Program-made: the position numbers and the translations under genes | NCBI RefSeq assembly: GCF_039888675.1 | Contig: NZ_JBDQQR010000002.1 | Location: 1 to 64,000 of the forward strand | Direction: 5' to 3' | Origin: Mesorhizobium sp. CAU 1732 | Lineage (GTDB): Bacteria; Pseudomonadota; Alphaproteobacteria; Rhizobiales; Rhizobiaceae | Length of the DNA stretch: 64,000 nucleotides | The notes under the pieces: generated by a model | Told to the model about the DNA's origin: nothing | The model's input: only the letters and a program-made list of their open reading frames with translations | Database searches by the model: none | Shown: piece by piece, positions 52,906 to 62,007 of the stretch | How the letters are laid out: each line of letters starts with the position of its first letter | Position numbering within the stretch: the first letter of the stretch is position 1

Positions 52906-53399
52906 CACGCACGATCACCGCACGGCCCCTCACCCGCGAAGCCTTCGCCGAATTCGGCGACGTGCTGGATACCGACTGGGACAATCACTTCCCCATCAAC
53001 GGGGGGCGCTGCGAACGCTATCACGATCTGGCGAAAGTGGAGGCGGAAGGTCCGAACGCGCATGTGGTGATCTCGCTCTTCAAGGGCACGCCCTATGATT
53101 TCCCGCTGACGCTCGGCATGGTCGAGCGCCACCCGTTCGGCAGCCAGGCCTTCATGCCGCTGTCGCCAGCGCCGTTCCTCGTCGTCGTCTGTCATGACGG
53201 GCCGGACGGCCCCGGAGAGCCGCACGCCTTCGTGACGAAGCCCGGCCAGGGCGTGAGCTACCCGCGCAATTGCTGGCATGCCGTGCTGACGCCGATCGGC
53301 GCACCGCAGGATTTTCTGGTGGTCGATCGCGCAGGCGACGGCACGAATGTCGAGGAACATCACTTCGACGAAGCCTATGAAATCCATCTGCCGGAGTGA
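52902..53399 (+). CDS. allA: Ureidoglycolate lyase
   Basis: 165 residues of the AllA family: AFAEFGDVLDTDWDNHFPIN, GRCERYHDLAKV, LGMVERHPFGSQAFMPLS, and VSYPRNCWHAVLTPIG. It splits ureidoglycolate to glyoxylate and urea. It overlaps the preceding gene by four bases and is followed by the nucleoside deaminase gene two bases later. Confidence 0.93.
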   Translation: MTRTITARPLTREAFAEFGDVLDTDWDNHFPINGGRCERYHDLAKVEAEGPNAHVVISLFKGTPYDFPLTLGMVERHPFGSQAFMPLSPAPFLVVVCHDGPDGPGEPHAFVTKPGQGVSYPRNCWHAVLTPIGAPQDFLVVDRAGDGTNVEEHHFDEAYEIHLPE

Positions 53400-53401
53400 C
53401 G

Positions 53402-53995
53402 ATGCCCGACGCGTCCTTTCTCGACCGCCTGTTCGACGTCGTCGAGCACGACATCGTACCCAGGACCGAAGCCGGCGTGGCCAGGGGCAACAAGCTGTTC
53501 GGCGCGGCGATCCTGCGCAAATCCGACCTGTCCGTGGTGATCGCCGAAACCAACAACGAGATGGAAAACCCGCTCTGGCACGGCGAGGTCCATGCCTTGA
53601 AGCGGTTCTACGAACTGCCCAAGGCCGATCGCCCCGAAACCAAAGATTGCATCTTCGTCGCGACCCACGAGCCCTGCTCGCTCTGCCTTTCGGCGATCAC
53701 ATGGAGCGGTTTCGACAATTTCTACTATCTGTTCAGCCATGAGGATTCGCGCGACGCCTTCGCGATTCCGCACGATCTGAAAATCCTGAAAGAGGTCTTC
53801 ACGCTGGAACCAGGCGGCTACAATGCCGAAAACGCGTTCTGGAAAAGCTATGGCCTGCGCGCGATGGTACGGGATCTTCCGGTAGCCGATCGACAGCGTC
53901 TCGAAGAGCGCATTGCCGTCATCGCCAGGCGCTATGACGGCTTGTCAGAGACGTATCAGGCATCGAAGGCGGACAACGATATTCCGTTGAATTGA
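53402..53995 (+). CDS. Nucleoside deaminase family protein
   Basis: 197 residues with the cytidine-deaminase zinc site: H60 and E62 in HGEVHALKRF and C92/C95 in PCSLC. The fold is the TadA/guanine-deaminase-like class; length and insertions are more like stand-alone purine deaminases than tRNA editing TadA. A role in purine salvage or in deamination of a ureide-pathway compound fits its place at the end of the operon. GGAG precedes the ATG at 53402. Confidence 0.82.
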   Translation: MPDASFLDRLFDVVEHDIVPRTEAGVARGNKLFGAAILRKSDLSVVIAETNNEMENPLWHGEVHALKRFYELPKADRPETKDCIFVATHEPCSLCLSAITWSGFDNFYYLFSHEDSRDAFAIPHDLKILKEVFTLEPGGYNAENAFWKSYGLRAMVRDLPVADRQRLEERIAVIARRYDGLSETYQASKADNDIPLN

Positions 53996-54111
53996 ACGGG
54001 CGTGCCCTTGTGAGGGAGACCATGACAAGGTCCGCACACGAGAAAGGCCAAACCTCGATCTTCCGAAGAAATCTCTCCTCAAGGGTTGCGCGCAACGGCG
54101 TATAGCGGTTA

Positions 54112-54130
54112 CCCCATTGGACCAGTGGGG
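54112..54130. promoter_or_regulatory. Near-perfect dyad upstream of the peptide-type ABC operon
   Basis: CCCCATTGGACCAGTGGGG is a 19-base dyad with one mismatched pair, centred on TGG-A-CCA, a form seen in GntR/FadR-type operators. It lies 140 bases before the binding-protein ATG. Confidence 0.4.
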
Positions 54131-54269
54131 CAATACCAATTACGCCATGCGATGTCGCAGACGGCCTTGCCGGATGTCGCGCTTTGTCGTCAATATGGCG
54201 ATAACGAGGCACGCCCAACGTTGCCCGAAGTCAATGGGTCCGAAAGAATCAAACGGAGTGAGGAACGAA

Positions 54270-55859
54270 ATGTCTAACGAACTCGATTATTTGAGCCGTC
54301 GCGTCGCTGCGGGCAGACTGAGCCGCCGCGATTTCCTCGGACGCGCCGCAGCCCTCGGCGTGACGGCGACGATGGCCAACTCGTTCCTTTCATCCGCCGC
54401 GCGGGCGCAAGGCGCCGTCAAGGGCGGCATCCTGAGGGCCGGCATGCTCGGCGGCGAAGCCACCAACAGCCTCGATCCGGCAAGCTTCCTCAGCCAGGTT
54501 CCCGGCCTCTTCGGCAAGGCATGGGGTGAATATCTCGTCCGCCAAAACCGCGACGGCTCGCTCGAAAACCGCCTCGCCGAAGAGATCGGCGCATCCGACG
54601 ACGCCAAGACCTGGACGATGAAGGCGAGGCAGGGTGTCGAGTTCCACAACGGCAAGACGGTGAGCGCGGAAGACATCGCAGCCACGATCGAGCGTCACGC
54701 CGATGCCAACTCGAAGTCCGGCGCGCTGGGCATTCTGGGCAATATCGGCACCATCAAGGCGAGCGGCAACGAGGTTATCGTCGAACTGAAGGAGCCCGAC
54801 GCCGACTTCCCGTATCTGATGGCCGACTACCATTTGATCATCCAGCCGAATGGCGGCAAGGACAATCCGACGGAAGGCATCAGCGCCGGCCCTTACAAAG
54901 TCGCCGTGAACGAGCCCGGTGTGCGCCACGGGGGCGAGCGCTTCGCCAATTTCTGGGGCGGCGACACGTTGGGGCATGCCGATCAGGTCGAGATCATCGT
55001 CATCAACGACGCCACTGCCCGCACCTCGGCCCTCCAGGGCGGCCAGGTCCATATGATCAACCGCGTCGAGCCCAAGATCGTCGATCTGGTCAAGCGCGTT
55101 CCCGGCGTCACGATCCAGAACGTCGCGGGCCGCGCCTACTACCCGTTCAACATGTTCTGCGACACCGCGCCCTTCGACAACAACGATCTGCGCATGGCGT
55201 TGAAGCTTGCCATGAACCGCGAGGAACTTCTGGAGAAGATCCTGTTCGGCTATGGTTCGGTCGGCAACGACTTCCCGATCAACGCGGCCTATCCGCTGTT
55301 TCCAGAAGGCATCGAGCAGCGCGTATTCGACCCGGAGGCGGCCGCCGCCGCCTACAAGAAGTCCGGCCACAGCGGCTCGATCCTGTTGCGCACCTCGGAC
55401 GTCGCATTCCCCGGCGCGGTCGACGCGGCCCAGCTTTACCAGCAGTCCTGCGCACAGGCCGGCATCACCATCGAGATCAAGCGTGAGCCCGGCGACGGCT
55501 ACTGGTCGGAAGTCTGGAACAAGCAGCCCTTCTCGCTCTCCTACTGGAGCGGACGCTCGACCCAAGACCAGCAGTACTCGACCGGCTACGTCTCGACGGC
55601 GGACTGGAACGACACACGCTGGAAGCGCGACGATTTCGACAAGATGCTGTTCAGCGCCCGTGGCGAATTGGACCAGGAAAAGCGCAAGGCCACCTATCGC
55701 GACATGGCGATCATGATGCGCGATGAAGGCGGCGTGATCGTGCCCTTCTTCAACGAATGGATCGATGCCTCGAGCGACAAGATCGGCGGTTTCGTCCCAC
55801 ATCCGGCCATGGACATGATGGATGGCTATGCGCTGGGAGAATGCTGGGTGATTGCATAG
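54270..55859 (+). CDS. Peptide/nickel-type ABC transporter substrate-binding protein (Tat-exported)
   Basis: 529 residues of the SBP_bac_5 cluster C family. N-terminus has a twin-arginine motif SRRDFLGRAAALGVTATMAN followed by hydrophobic segment and ARAQG. Landmarks: WTMKARQGVEFHNGKTVSAE, ISAGPYKV, and MNREELLEKILFGYGSV. Ligands of this class include peptides, opines and other compounds; the true substrate is unknown, but purine-pathway neighbours and the phosphatase-like gene offer hints. GTGAGGAACGAA precedes the ATG at 54270. Confidence 0.9.
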   Translation: MSNELDYLSRRVAAGRLSRRDFLGRAAALGVTATMANSFLSSAARAQGAVKGGILRAGMLGGEATNSLDPASFLSQVPGLFGKAWGEYLVRQNRDGSLENRLAEEIGASDDAKTWTMKARQGVEFHNGKTVSAEDIAATIERHADANSKSGALGILGNIGTIKASGNEVIVELKEPDADFPYLMADYHLIIQPNGGKDNPTEGISAGPYKVAVNEPGVRHGGERFANFWGGDTLGHADQVEIIVINDATARTSALQGGQVHMINRVEPKIVDLVKRVPGVTIQNVAGRAYYPFNMFCDTAPFDNNDLRMALKLAMNREELLEKILFGYGSVGNDFPINAAYPLFPEGIEQRVFDPEAAAAAYKKSGHSGSILLRTSDVAFPGAVDAAQLYQQSCAQAGITIEIKREPGDGYWSEVWNKQPFSLSYWSGRSTQDQQYSTGYVSTADWNDTRWKRDDFDKMLFSARGELDQEKRKATYRDMAIMMRDEGGVIVPFFNEWIDASSDKIGGFVPHPAMDMMDGYALGECWVIA

Positions 55860-55872
55860 ACGGACCCGGCCC

Positions 55873-56838
55873 GTGGGGACCACCCATCCAATCCTGAAGC
55901 TAGTCGCCCAGCGTATCGCGCTGGGCGTGCTTCTCCTCTTCGCTGTGTCGGCATTGATCTTTGCCGGCACACAAATCCTGCCCGGCGATGTCGCCTCGTC
56001 CATTCTGGGCCAATCGGCGACACCGCAAGCGCTGGCCAATCTGCGTGAAGAACTCGGCCTGAACGACCCTGCCATCGTGCGCTATTTCGCATGGCTCGGC
56101 GGCGTGTTGACGGGCGATCTCGGCACGGCGCTGACGACGCGCCAGGACATCGCGACCACACTGATGCCGCGCCTGTGGAACACCCTGTTCCTCGCCTTCT
56201 GGACGGCGATCGTGGCGGTGCCCCTCGCGGTTCTGCTCGGCCTGCTCGCCGTGCGCTACCGCAACGGCCCGGTCGACAAGGCGATCTCCGGTTTCGCGCT
56301 GGCGTCGACCTCGCTGCCAGAATTCTTCATCGGCTACCTCTTGATCTTCTTCTTCGCCGTGAAGATGCAGTGGTTCCCGTCGATCTCCACCGTCTATGAC
56401 GGCATGCCGCTTCTCGAAAAGCTGAGGGCGATCGTCCTGCCGGGCACCGCGCTACTGCTGGTCGTGCTCGCCCACATGATGCGCATGACGCGCGCAGCGA
56501 TCCTGAACGTGATGCAGTCCGCCTATATCGAGACGGCCGAACTCAAGGGCCTGTCGCAGTTCGACATCATTCGCAGGCATGCGTTTCCGAACGCGATCGC
56601 GCCGATCGTGAATGTGGTGATGCTGAACCTCGCCTTCCTCGTCGTGGGCGTCGTCGTGGTCGAGGTGATCTTCGTCTATCCGGGCCTGGGCCAGTACCTC
56701 GTCGACCACGTGGCAAAGCGCGACGTCCCGGTCGTCCAGGCAGTCGGCCTCATATTCGCAGCGGTTTACATCAGCCTGAACATCTTCGCAGACATCGCCG
56801 CAATCCTCGCGAATCCGCGACTGAGACATCCGAGGTAG
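55873..56838 (+). CDS. Dipeptide-type ABC transporter permease (DppB-like)
   Basis: 321 residues from GTG at 55873 (a TTG at 55852 overlapping the upstream stop is possible). Six hydrophobic segments; EAA-loop region YIETAELKGLSQFDIIRRHA, and VEVIFVYPGLGQYLVDHV. It pairs with the DppC-like subunit. Ten bases separate it from the next gene. Confidence 0.9.
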   Translation: MGTTHPILKLVAQRIALGVLLLFAVSALIFAGTQILPGDVASSILGQSATPQALANLREELGLNDPAIVRYFAWLGGVLTGDLGTALTTRQDIATTLMPRLWNTLFLAFWTAIVAVPLAVLLGLLAVRYRNGPVDKAISGFALASTSLPEFFIGYLLIFFFAVKMQWFPSISTVYDGMPLLEKLRAIVLPGTALLLVVLAHMMRMTRAAILNVMQSAYIETAELKGLSQFDIIRRHAFPNAIAPIVNVVMLNLAFLVVGVVVVEVIFVYPGLGQYLVDHVAKRDVPVVQAVGLIFAAVYISLNIFADIAAILANPRLRHPR

Positions 56839-56847
56839 ACGCCCGGC

Positions 56848-57678
56848 ATGCTTGATTTCAAACGCATAACCCCCGGTGCTGCGATCGGGCTCACGCTGAC
56901 GGCCCTGTTCCTGATCACCGCGATCTTCGCGCCCTGGATCGCGCCGTTCGGCAAGGGCCAGATCGTGGGTGGCGTCTGGGAACCGATGTCGGGCCAGTAT
57001 TGGCTCGGCACCGACAATCTCGGACGCGACCTGCTGTCGCGCATGATCTACGGCGCCCGCACGACGATCTTCATCGCCGCCATGGCGACCGCACTGTCCT
57101 TCACGCTCGGCGCGATACTCGGCCTGACGGCCGCCGTGCTGGGCGGATGGTTCGACACGCTCATGTCGCGCTTCGTCGATCTCCTGATGGCGATCCCGAC
57201 GCTGATCTTCGGCCTCGTCGTCCTCTCGGTGCTGCCCACAACGATCCTCACGCTGATCCTCGTGATGGGCATCCTCGACTCGACGCGCGTCTATCGCCTG
57301 ACGCGTGCCGTCGCCGTCGATATCAACGTGATGGATTTCGTCGAGGCCGCGAAACTGCGCGGCGAAGGCATGGGCTGGATCATCTTCCGCGAAATCCTGC
57401 CCAACGCGCTCTCGCCGCTCATCTCCGAACTCGGCCTGCGCTTCATCTACGCGGTGCTCTTCCTGTCGGCCCTCTCCTTCCTCGGCCTCGGCGTCCAGCC
57501 GCCGGAAGCGGATTGGGGCGGCATGGTGAAGGAAAACAAGGACGGCATCGTCTTCGGCATCCCGGCAGCCCTCATTCCGGCAGCCGCGATCGCCGCGCTG
57601 GCGATCTCGGTCAACCTCGTCGCGGACTGGATCCTCAACCGCACCACCGACCTCAAGGGAGGACGCGGCAATGGCTAG
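56848..57678 (+). CDS. Dipeptide-type ABC transporter permease (DppC-like)
   Basis: 276 residues with six hydrophobic segments and the DppC hallmarks QYWLGTDNLGRDLLSRMIYG, and the loop EAAKLRGEGMGWIIFREILP. Its last eight bases overlap the start of the fused ATPase gene (57671), a tight coupling. Confidence 0.92.
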   Translation: MLDFKRITPGAAIGLTLTALFLITAIFAPWIAPFGKGQIVGGVWEPMSGQYWLGTDNLGRDLLSRMIYGARTTIFIAAMATALSFTLGAILGLTAAVLGGWFDTLMSRFVDLLMAIPTLIFGLVVLSVLPTTILTLILVMGILDSTRVYRLTRAVAVDINVMDFVEAAKLRGEGMGWIIFREILPNALSPLISELGLRFIYAVLFLSALSFLGLGVQPPEADWGGMVKENKDGIVFGIPAALIPAAAIAALAISVNLVADWILNRTTDLKGGRGNG

Positions 57679-59341
57679 GAAACCGCAAAAGCCCAAGCAT
57701 GACGGCACGCTTCTCGACATCCGCAATCTGCGCATCGAAGCGACCGTCTATCCTCCGGGCGAAGAGCCGCGCAACGTCACCATCGTCGACGACGTCTCGC
57801 TGACGCTCGAGCGTGGCAAGGTTCTGGGGCTCATCGGCGAATCCGGCGCGGGCAAGTCCACGATCGGGCTGTCCTCCATGGCGTTCGGCCGTGGCGGCGT
57901 CCGGATCACCGGCGGTGAGGTGCTGCTCAACGGCCGCGACATCATGAAATCCGGCAAAGGCGGCATCCGGCGCATCCGCGGCAAGGAGGTGTGCTACGTC
58001 GCCCAATCCGCAGCAGCCGCGTTCAATCCCGCGCACAAGCTGATGGATCAGGTGGTCGAGGCGACCGTCGAGCATGGCAGCGCGTCACGTGCGGAAGCCG
58101 AGAAGCGTGCGAAGGCGCTCTTCAAGAAGCTCAGCCTGCCCGACCCCGACAACATCGGCAATCGCTACCCGCACCAGGTTTCCGGCGGCCAGCTCCAGCG
58201 CGTCATGACAGCGATGGCGCTCTGCTCGCAGCCCGACCTGATCGTCTTCGATGAGCCGACGACCGCGCTCGACGTGACCACCCAGATCGACGTGCTGGCG
58301 GCGATCAAGGACGCGATCCGCGACACCGGCGTCGCCGCGCTCTACATCACGCACGACCTCGCGGTCGTCGCGCAGGTGTCCGACGAGATCATGGTGCTGC
58401 GCCACGGCAAGCTGGTCGAATGGGGCGATACGCGTCAGATCATCAAGGAGCCGCGGCAGGAATACACCAACCAGCTCGTCTCCGTTCACGAGATCGAACA
58501 TGCCGAAAAAGCCGCCGCGGAAGGGCAAGCGCCAATTCTGTCGGTGAAGAACATCACGGCATCCTACGGCAACAGCGCGATCAAGGTGCTGAACGACGTG
58601 TCGGTGGATATCTTCCCCGGCCAGACATTGGCGGTGGTCGGTGAATCCGGCTCCGGCAAATCGACGCTGGCACGCGCCATCACCGGCCTGCTTCCGCCCA
58701 CGGATGGAACGATCACCTTCGCGGGACGAACGCTGTCGAAGTCCCTGTCGAGCCGCAAGCGTGACGACCTGCGTGAATTGCAGATGATCTACCAGATGGC
58801 CGACGTGGCCATGAACCCGCGCCAGACCGTCGCGACGATCATCGGCAGGCCGCTGGAGTTCTACTTCAACATTCGCGGCAAGGAACGCGACCGTCGCGTC
58901 GCCGAACTGCTCGACAAGATCGAGATGGGCCAAGGCTTCGCAGACCGCTACCCGGCCGAGCTTTCGGGCGGCCAGAAACAGCGCGTCTGCATCGCGCGGG
59001 CGCTGGCGGCCAAGCCCAAGCTGATCATCTGCGACGAAGTCACCAGCGCGCTCGATCCGCTCGTTGCGCATGGCATCCTGCGCCTCCTGCTTGATCTGCA
59101 GGCGGAGGAGGACGTCGCATACCTCTTCATCACCCACGACCTCGCGACGGTGAAGGCGATCGCGGATTCCATCGCGGTCATGTATCGCGGTCAGGTCGTG
59201 CGCTACGGCACGAAATCGACCGTGTTGACGCCGCCCTTCGACGATTACACCGACCTGCTCCTGTCCTCGGTCCCAGAGATGGAGATCGGCTGGCTGGAAA
59301 AGGCGATCGGCGGCCGACGCATGGCCAGCGCCGGCAACTAG
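57671..59341 (+). CDS. Fused dipeptide-type ABC ATPase (DppD-DppF-like)
   Basis: 556 residues with two complete ATPase domains: first Walker [10 protein letters not shown], signature VSGGQLQR, Walker [13 protein letters not shown]; second Walker [10 protein letters not shown], signature LSGGQKQR, Walker [14 protein letters not shown]. One polypeptide replaces the usual DppD and DppF pair. It overlaps the permease gene by eight bases. A phosphatase-family gene follows 36 bases downstream. Confidence 0.93.
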   Translation: MARKPQKPKHDGTLLDIRNLRIEATVYPPGEEPRNVTIVDDVSLTLERGKVLGLIGESGAGKSTIGLSSMAFGRGGVRITGGEVLLNGRDIMKSGKGGIRRIRGKEVCYVAQSAAAAFNPAHKLMDQVVEATVEHGSASRAEAEKRAKALFKKLSLPDPDNIGNRYPHQVSGGQLQRVMTAMALCSQPDLIVFDEPTTALDVTTQIDVLAAIKDAIRDTGVAALYITHDLAVVAQVSDEIMVLRHGKLVEWGDTRQIIKEPRQEYTNQLVSVHEIEHAEKAAAEGQAPILSVKNITASYGNSAIKVLNDVSVDIFPGQTLAVVGESGSGKSTLARAITGLLPPTDGTITFAGRTLSKSLSSRKRDDLRELQMIYQMADVAMNPRQTVATIIGRPLEFYFNIRGKERDRRVAELLDKIEMGQGFADRYPAELSGGQKQRVCIARALAAKPKLIICDEVTSALDPLVAHGILRLLLDLQAEEDVAYLFITHDLATVKAIADSIAVMYRGQVVRYGTKSTVLTPPFDDYTDLLLSSVPEMEIGWLEKAIGGRRMASAGN

Positions 59342-59377
59342 CTATTGATCGATACGCATTCAGAAACGGAGCCATCG

Positions 59378-60217
59378 ATGGCGCTGAAGTCCAAACTGTT
59401 GCTCATCATTCTGGATGGCGTTCCCTATCGCAACTGGCGCAGGCTTTTCGGCAATCTCGAAGGCTGGGTGCAATCGGGCGCCGCGCGCGTCTGGAAGATG
59501 CGCGCGGTGCTGCCGTCGACGTCGGCCTGCTGCTACGCGTCCATCCACACCGGCGTTTCGCCGCAGCAGCATGGCATCCATTCCAACGAGGTTCGCCACA
59601 AGGTGGATTTTCCCGACCTCTTCTCGGAGATCACCAAGGCGGGCGGCAAGACCGGCGCAGTGACGCATTCCTACTGGTCGGAATTCTTCAACCGCTACCC
59701 CTTCGATCTTGTCGAAGACATGGAGTATGACGAGCCCGGCGGGCCGATCACGCATGGCCGGTTCCACACGATGACGGGCTACAATCTGAAGAACCAGATG
59801 ACGCCGTCGGACGTCGACCTCTTCGCCACGCTCACCATGCTCTGCAAGCGCCACGGCATCGACTACGGCATCCTTCACACCTGCACACTGGATTCCATGG
59901 GCCACCGCTTTCATCACGAATGCGAAGAAATGGATCATGCATGCGCCGGCATGGACGCCATGCTCGCAGCCTTCCTGCCGCGATGGCTGGAGGCCGGCTA
60001 CGAGGTGATCGTGACGGCGGACCACGGCCAGAGCGACCGCGGCCACCACGGCGGCGCCGGCGAAGATCAGCAGGACTTCGCGCTCTACTATTTCGGCAAG
60101 GCGAAGGGACCGAAACCGGACGTGCTGCTCGACCAATTGCAACTCGCGCCGACGATCCTCAAACGTATGGGCGTCGCAATCCCCGATACGATGACGGCAA
60201 AGCCGTTCCTGTCTTGA
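59378..60217 (+). CDS. Alkaline-phosphatase-fold (type I phosphodiesterase-like) protein
   Basis: 279 residues of the alkaline phosphatase superfamily: LLLIILDGVPYRNWRRLFG at the N-terminus, candidate Ser/Thr nucleophile in AVLPSTSACCYASIHTGVSP, and metal-ligand segments LDSMGHRFHHECEEMDHAC and TADHGQSDRGHHGG. No signal peptide, so cytoplasmic. GGAG precedes the ATG at 59378. As the last gene of the transporter operon it may cleave a phospho- or phosphonate ester imported by it. Confidence 0.83.
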   Translation: MALKSKLLLIILDGVPYRNWRRLFGNLEGWVQSGAARVWKMRAVLPSTSACCYASIHTGVSPQQHGIHSNEVRHKVDFPDLFSEITKAGGKTGAVTHSYWSEFFNRYPFDLVEDMEYDEPGGPITHGRFHTMTGYNLKNQMTPSDVDLFATLTMLCKRHGIDYGILHTCTLDSMGHRFHHECEEMDHACAGMDAMLAAFLPRWLEAGYEVIVTADHGQSDRGHHGGAGEDQQDFALYYFGKAKGPKPDVLLDQLQLAPTILKRMGVAIPDTMTAKPFLS

Positions 60218-60220
60218 CGT

Positions 60221-61801
60221 CTACTCTGCCGGCTCGGTCACGCACGCGTCGTCGCGCGTCGCGACCGGCTTGCCATCGCGCAATGCGATAGCGGTGATGA
60301 TAGCGGCGCACAGCGCAACGGCTGCACAGATGAGCGCGGCGATAGAGAAGGCATCCCCGTATGCCGTCTGGGCGGCAAGGCGCAGCGCCTCTCCCTGCGC
60401 ACCCAGGAGATCGGCCTGCGCGATCGCGCCCCCTACAGTGTCGATCGCGACCGCCTCCGTTTCATCAGGAAGCCCGGCTGGCAGCGTGGCGACCATCGCT
60501 GTCCGATAGAGCACAGCGACGACGCTGCCGAGGATGGCGATGCCGAGTGCGCCGCCGAATTCGGAGCTGGTCTCCGCCATGCCGGCAGCCGTGCCCACGC
60601 GCTCCGGCGGAGCCTTGCCGATGATCAGGTCGGTCGCCAGCGTGAAGACCGGCGCGAGCCCGAACGACAGGACGATACAGGCGGTAACGATCAGGATGAG
60701 CGACGACAGTCCGGCCGCCACCGACAGCGTGGCAAAGCCGACAGCCGCGATCACCAGACCGCCGGACATCAGCCATGCCGGGCGGATGCGGCTTGCCAGC
60801 GCAGGCGCGAGCATCGAGCCGCCGATGAAGCCGATCGCGGACGGCGCCGACCACAGCCCCGCCTCCAGCGGCGAGAGGCCGATAACGAGTTGCAGATATT
60901 GCGCGATCAGAAGGAACGAGCCGAAGGCCGCGAAGAAGCCGAATACATTGATGGTGAGTGCCGCGCTGAACCCTTTGGAGGCAAAGAACGACAGGTCGAT
61001 CATCGGCGTTTCGATGTGGCGCTGGCGGCGCAGGAAAAGCCAGCCGACGATGATGCCAAGCGCGATCGTGCCGAGCGAGATCGCATCGAGCCCGGCGACC
61101 GCGCTGTGCTTCACGCCATAGATGATAGACAGGACCGCAATGAGCGACAGCGCGGCGCTGGCGATATCGAGCCGGCCCGCATCCGGGTCGCGATATTCCG
61201 GCAGCAGGATCGGTGCGAGCACCAGAAGCAGCCCCATCACCGGCACCGCGATCAGGAAGACCGAACCCCACCAGAACCATGTAAGCAGCACGCCACCGAT
61301 CAGCGGACCGATCGCGCCGCCTGCGGAAAAGCTGGCGATCCACACGCCGATCGCGAATGTCCGCTCCTTCGGGTCGAGGAACATGTTGCGGATGAGCGAG
61401 AGCGTGGACGGCGCGAGTGTCGCCGCCGCCAGCCCCAGCATGGCACGAGCGACGATCAGCATCTCGGCGCTGGTCGAGAACGCGGCCAGAACGGACGCCA
61501 CGCCGAAGAAGACCCCGCCGATCATCAGGAGCTTGCGCCGGCCGATGCGGTCGCCCAGCGTCCCCATGGTGATCAGCGCGCCGGCAACCATGAAACCATA
61601 GATGTCCACGATCCAGAGAAGCTGCGCGGCGGATGGTTGCAGGTCGGCGCTGAGGCGCGGGACGGCGAGGTTCAGCACCGTCAAATCCATGGAGTAAAGC
61701 AGGCATGGAAGCGCAATGACGGCGAGGCCGATCCATTCGCGCCGACCCGCCTTGGGCTCCGATGGCTCAACGGACGATTGCTTGTGTGCTAGGTCAGACA
61801 T
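60221..61801 (-). CDS. MFS transporter of the DHA2 (14-helix) family
   Basis: 526 residues, about fourteen hydrophobic segments, with MDLTVLNLAVPRLSADLQPS, LLWIVDIYGFMVAGALITMG and GDRIGRRKLLMIGG (loop 2-3 motif). It resembles SmvA/methyl viologen resistance-type exporters. AGAGGGAACGAC precedes the ATG at 61801; the frame to 61858 lacks a site. The gene is convergent with the phosphatase gene, three bases apart. Confidence 0.88.
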   Translation of the reverse strand: MSDLAHKQSSVEPSEPKAGRREWIGLAVIALPCLLYSMDLTVLNLAVPRLSADLQPSAAQLLWIVDIYGFMVAGALITMGTLGDRIGRRKLLMIGGVFFGVASVLAAFSTSAEMLIVARAMLGLAAATLAPSTLSLIRNMFLDPKERTFAIGVWIASFSAGGAIGPLIGGVLLTWFWWGSVFLIAVPVMGLLLVLAPILLPEYRDPDAGRLDIASAALSLIAVLSIIYGVKHSAVAGLDAISLGTIALGIIVGWLFLRRQRHIETPMIDLSFFASKGFSAALTINVFGFFAAFGSFLLIAQYLQLVIGLSPLEAGLWSAPSAIGFIGGSMLAPALASRIRPAWLMSGGLVIAAVGFATLSVAAGLSSLILIVTACIVLSFGLAPVFTLATDLIIGKAPPERVGTAAGMAETSSEFGGALGIAILGSVVAVLYRTAMVATLPAGLPDETEAVAIDTVGGAIAQADLLGAQGEALRLAAQTAYGDAFSIAALICAAVALCAAIITAIALRDGKPVATRDDACVTEPAE

Positions 61802-61825
61802 GTCGTTCCCTCTGCATCGGCTCGT

Positions 61826-61847
61826 GCGTTCACCGAAGGACGAACGC
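61826..61847. promoter_or_regulatory. Inverted repeat upstream of the DHA2 exporter
   Basis: GCGTTC, ten-base spacer, GAACGC: six-base perfect arms 24-45 bases upstream of the exporter ATG, a suitable operator position, although no adjacent regulator gene is present. Confidence 0.3.
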
Positions 61848-62007
61848 GAACGCTGCAAACCGACAATGCCGAAGCAAAACCCTGGGCGATTGAAGATTTG
61901 GGGCGTCGGACCGCGAGACAGTCGAAGGCCCTCACCCTACGGACGCGACCATAGAGGGAGGGTGCTGACAGCATTGCGTCAGGAGGAAAGGAAGCCCGGA
62001 CTCCGCG

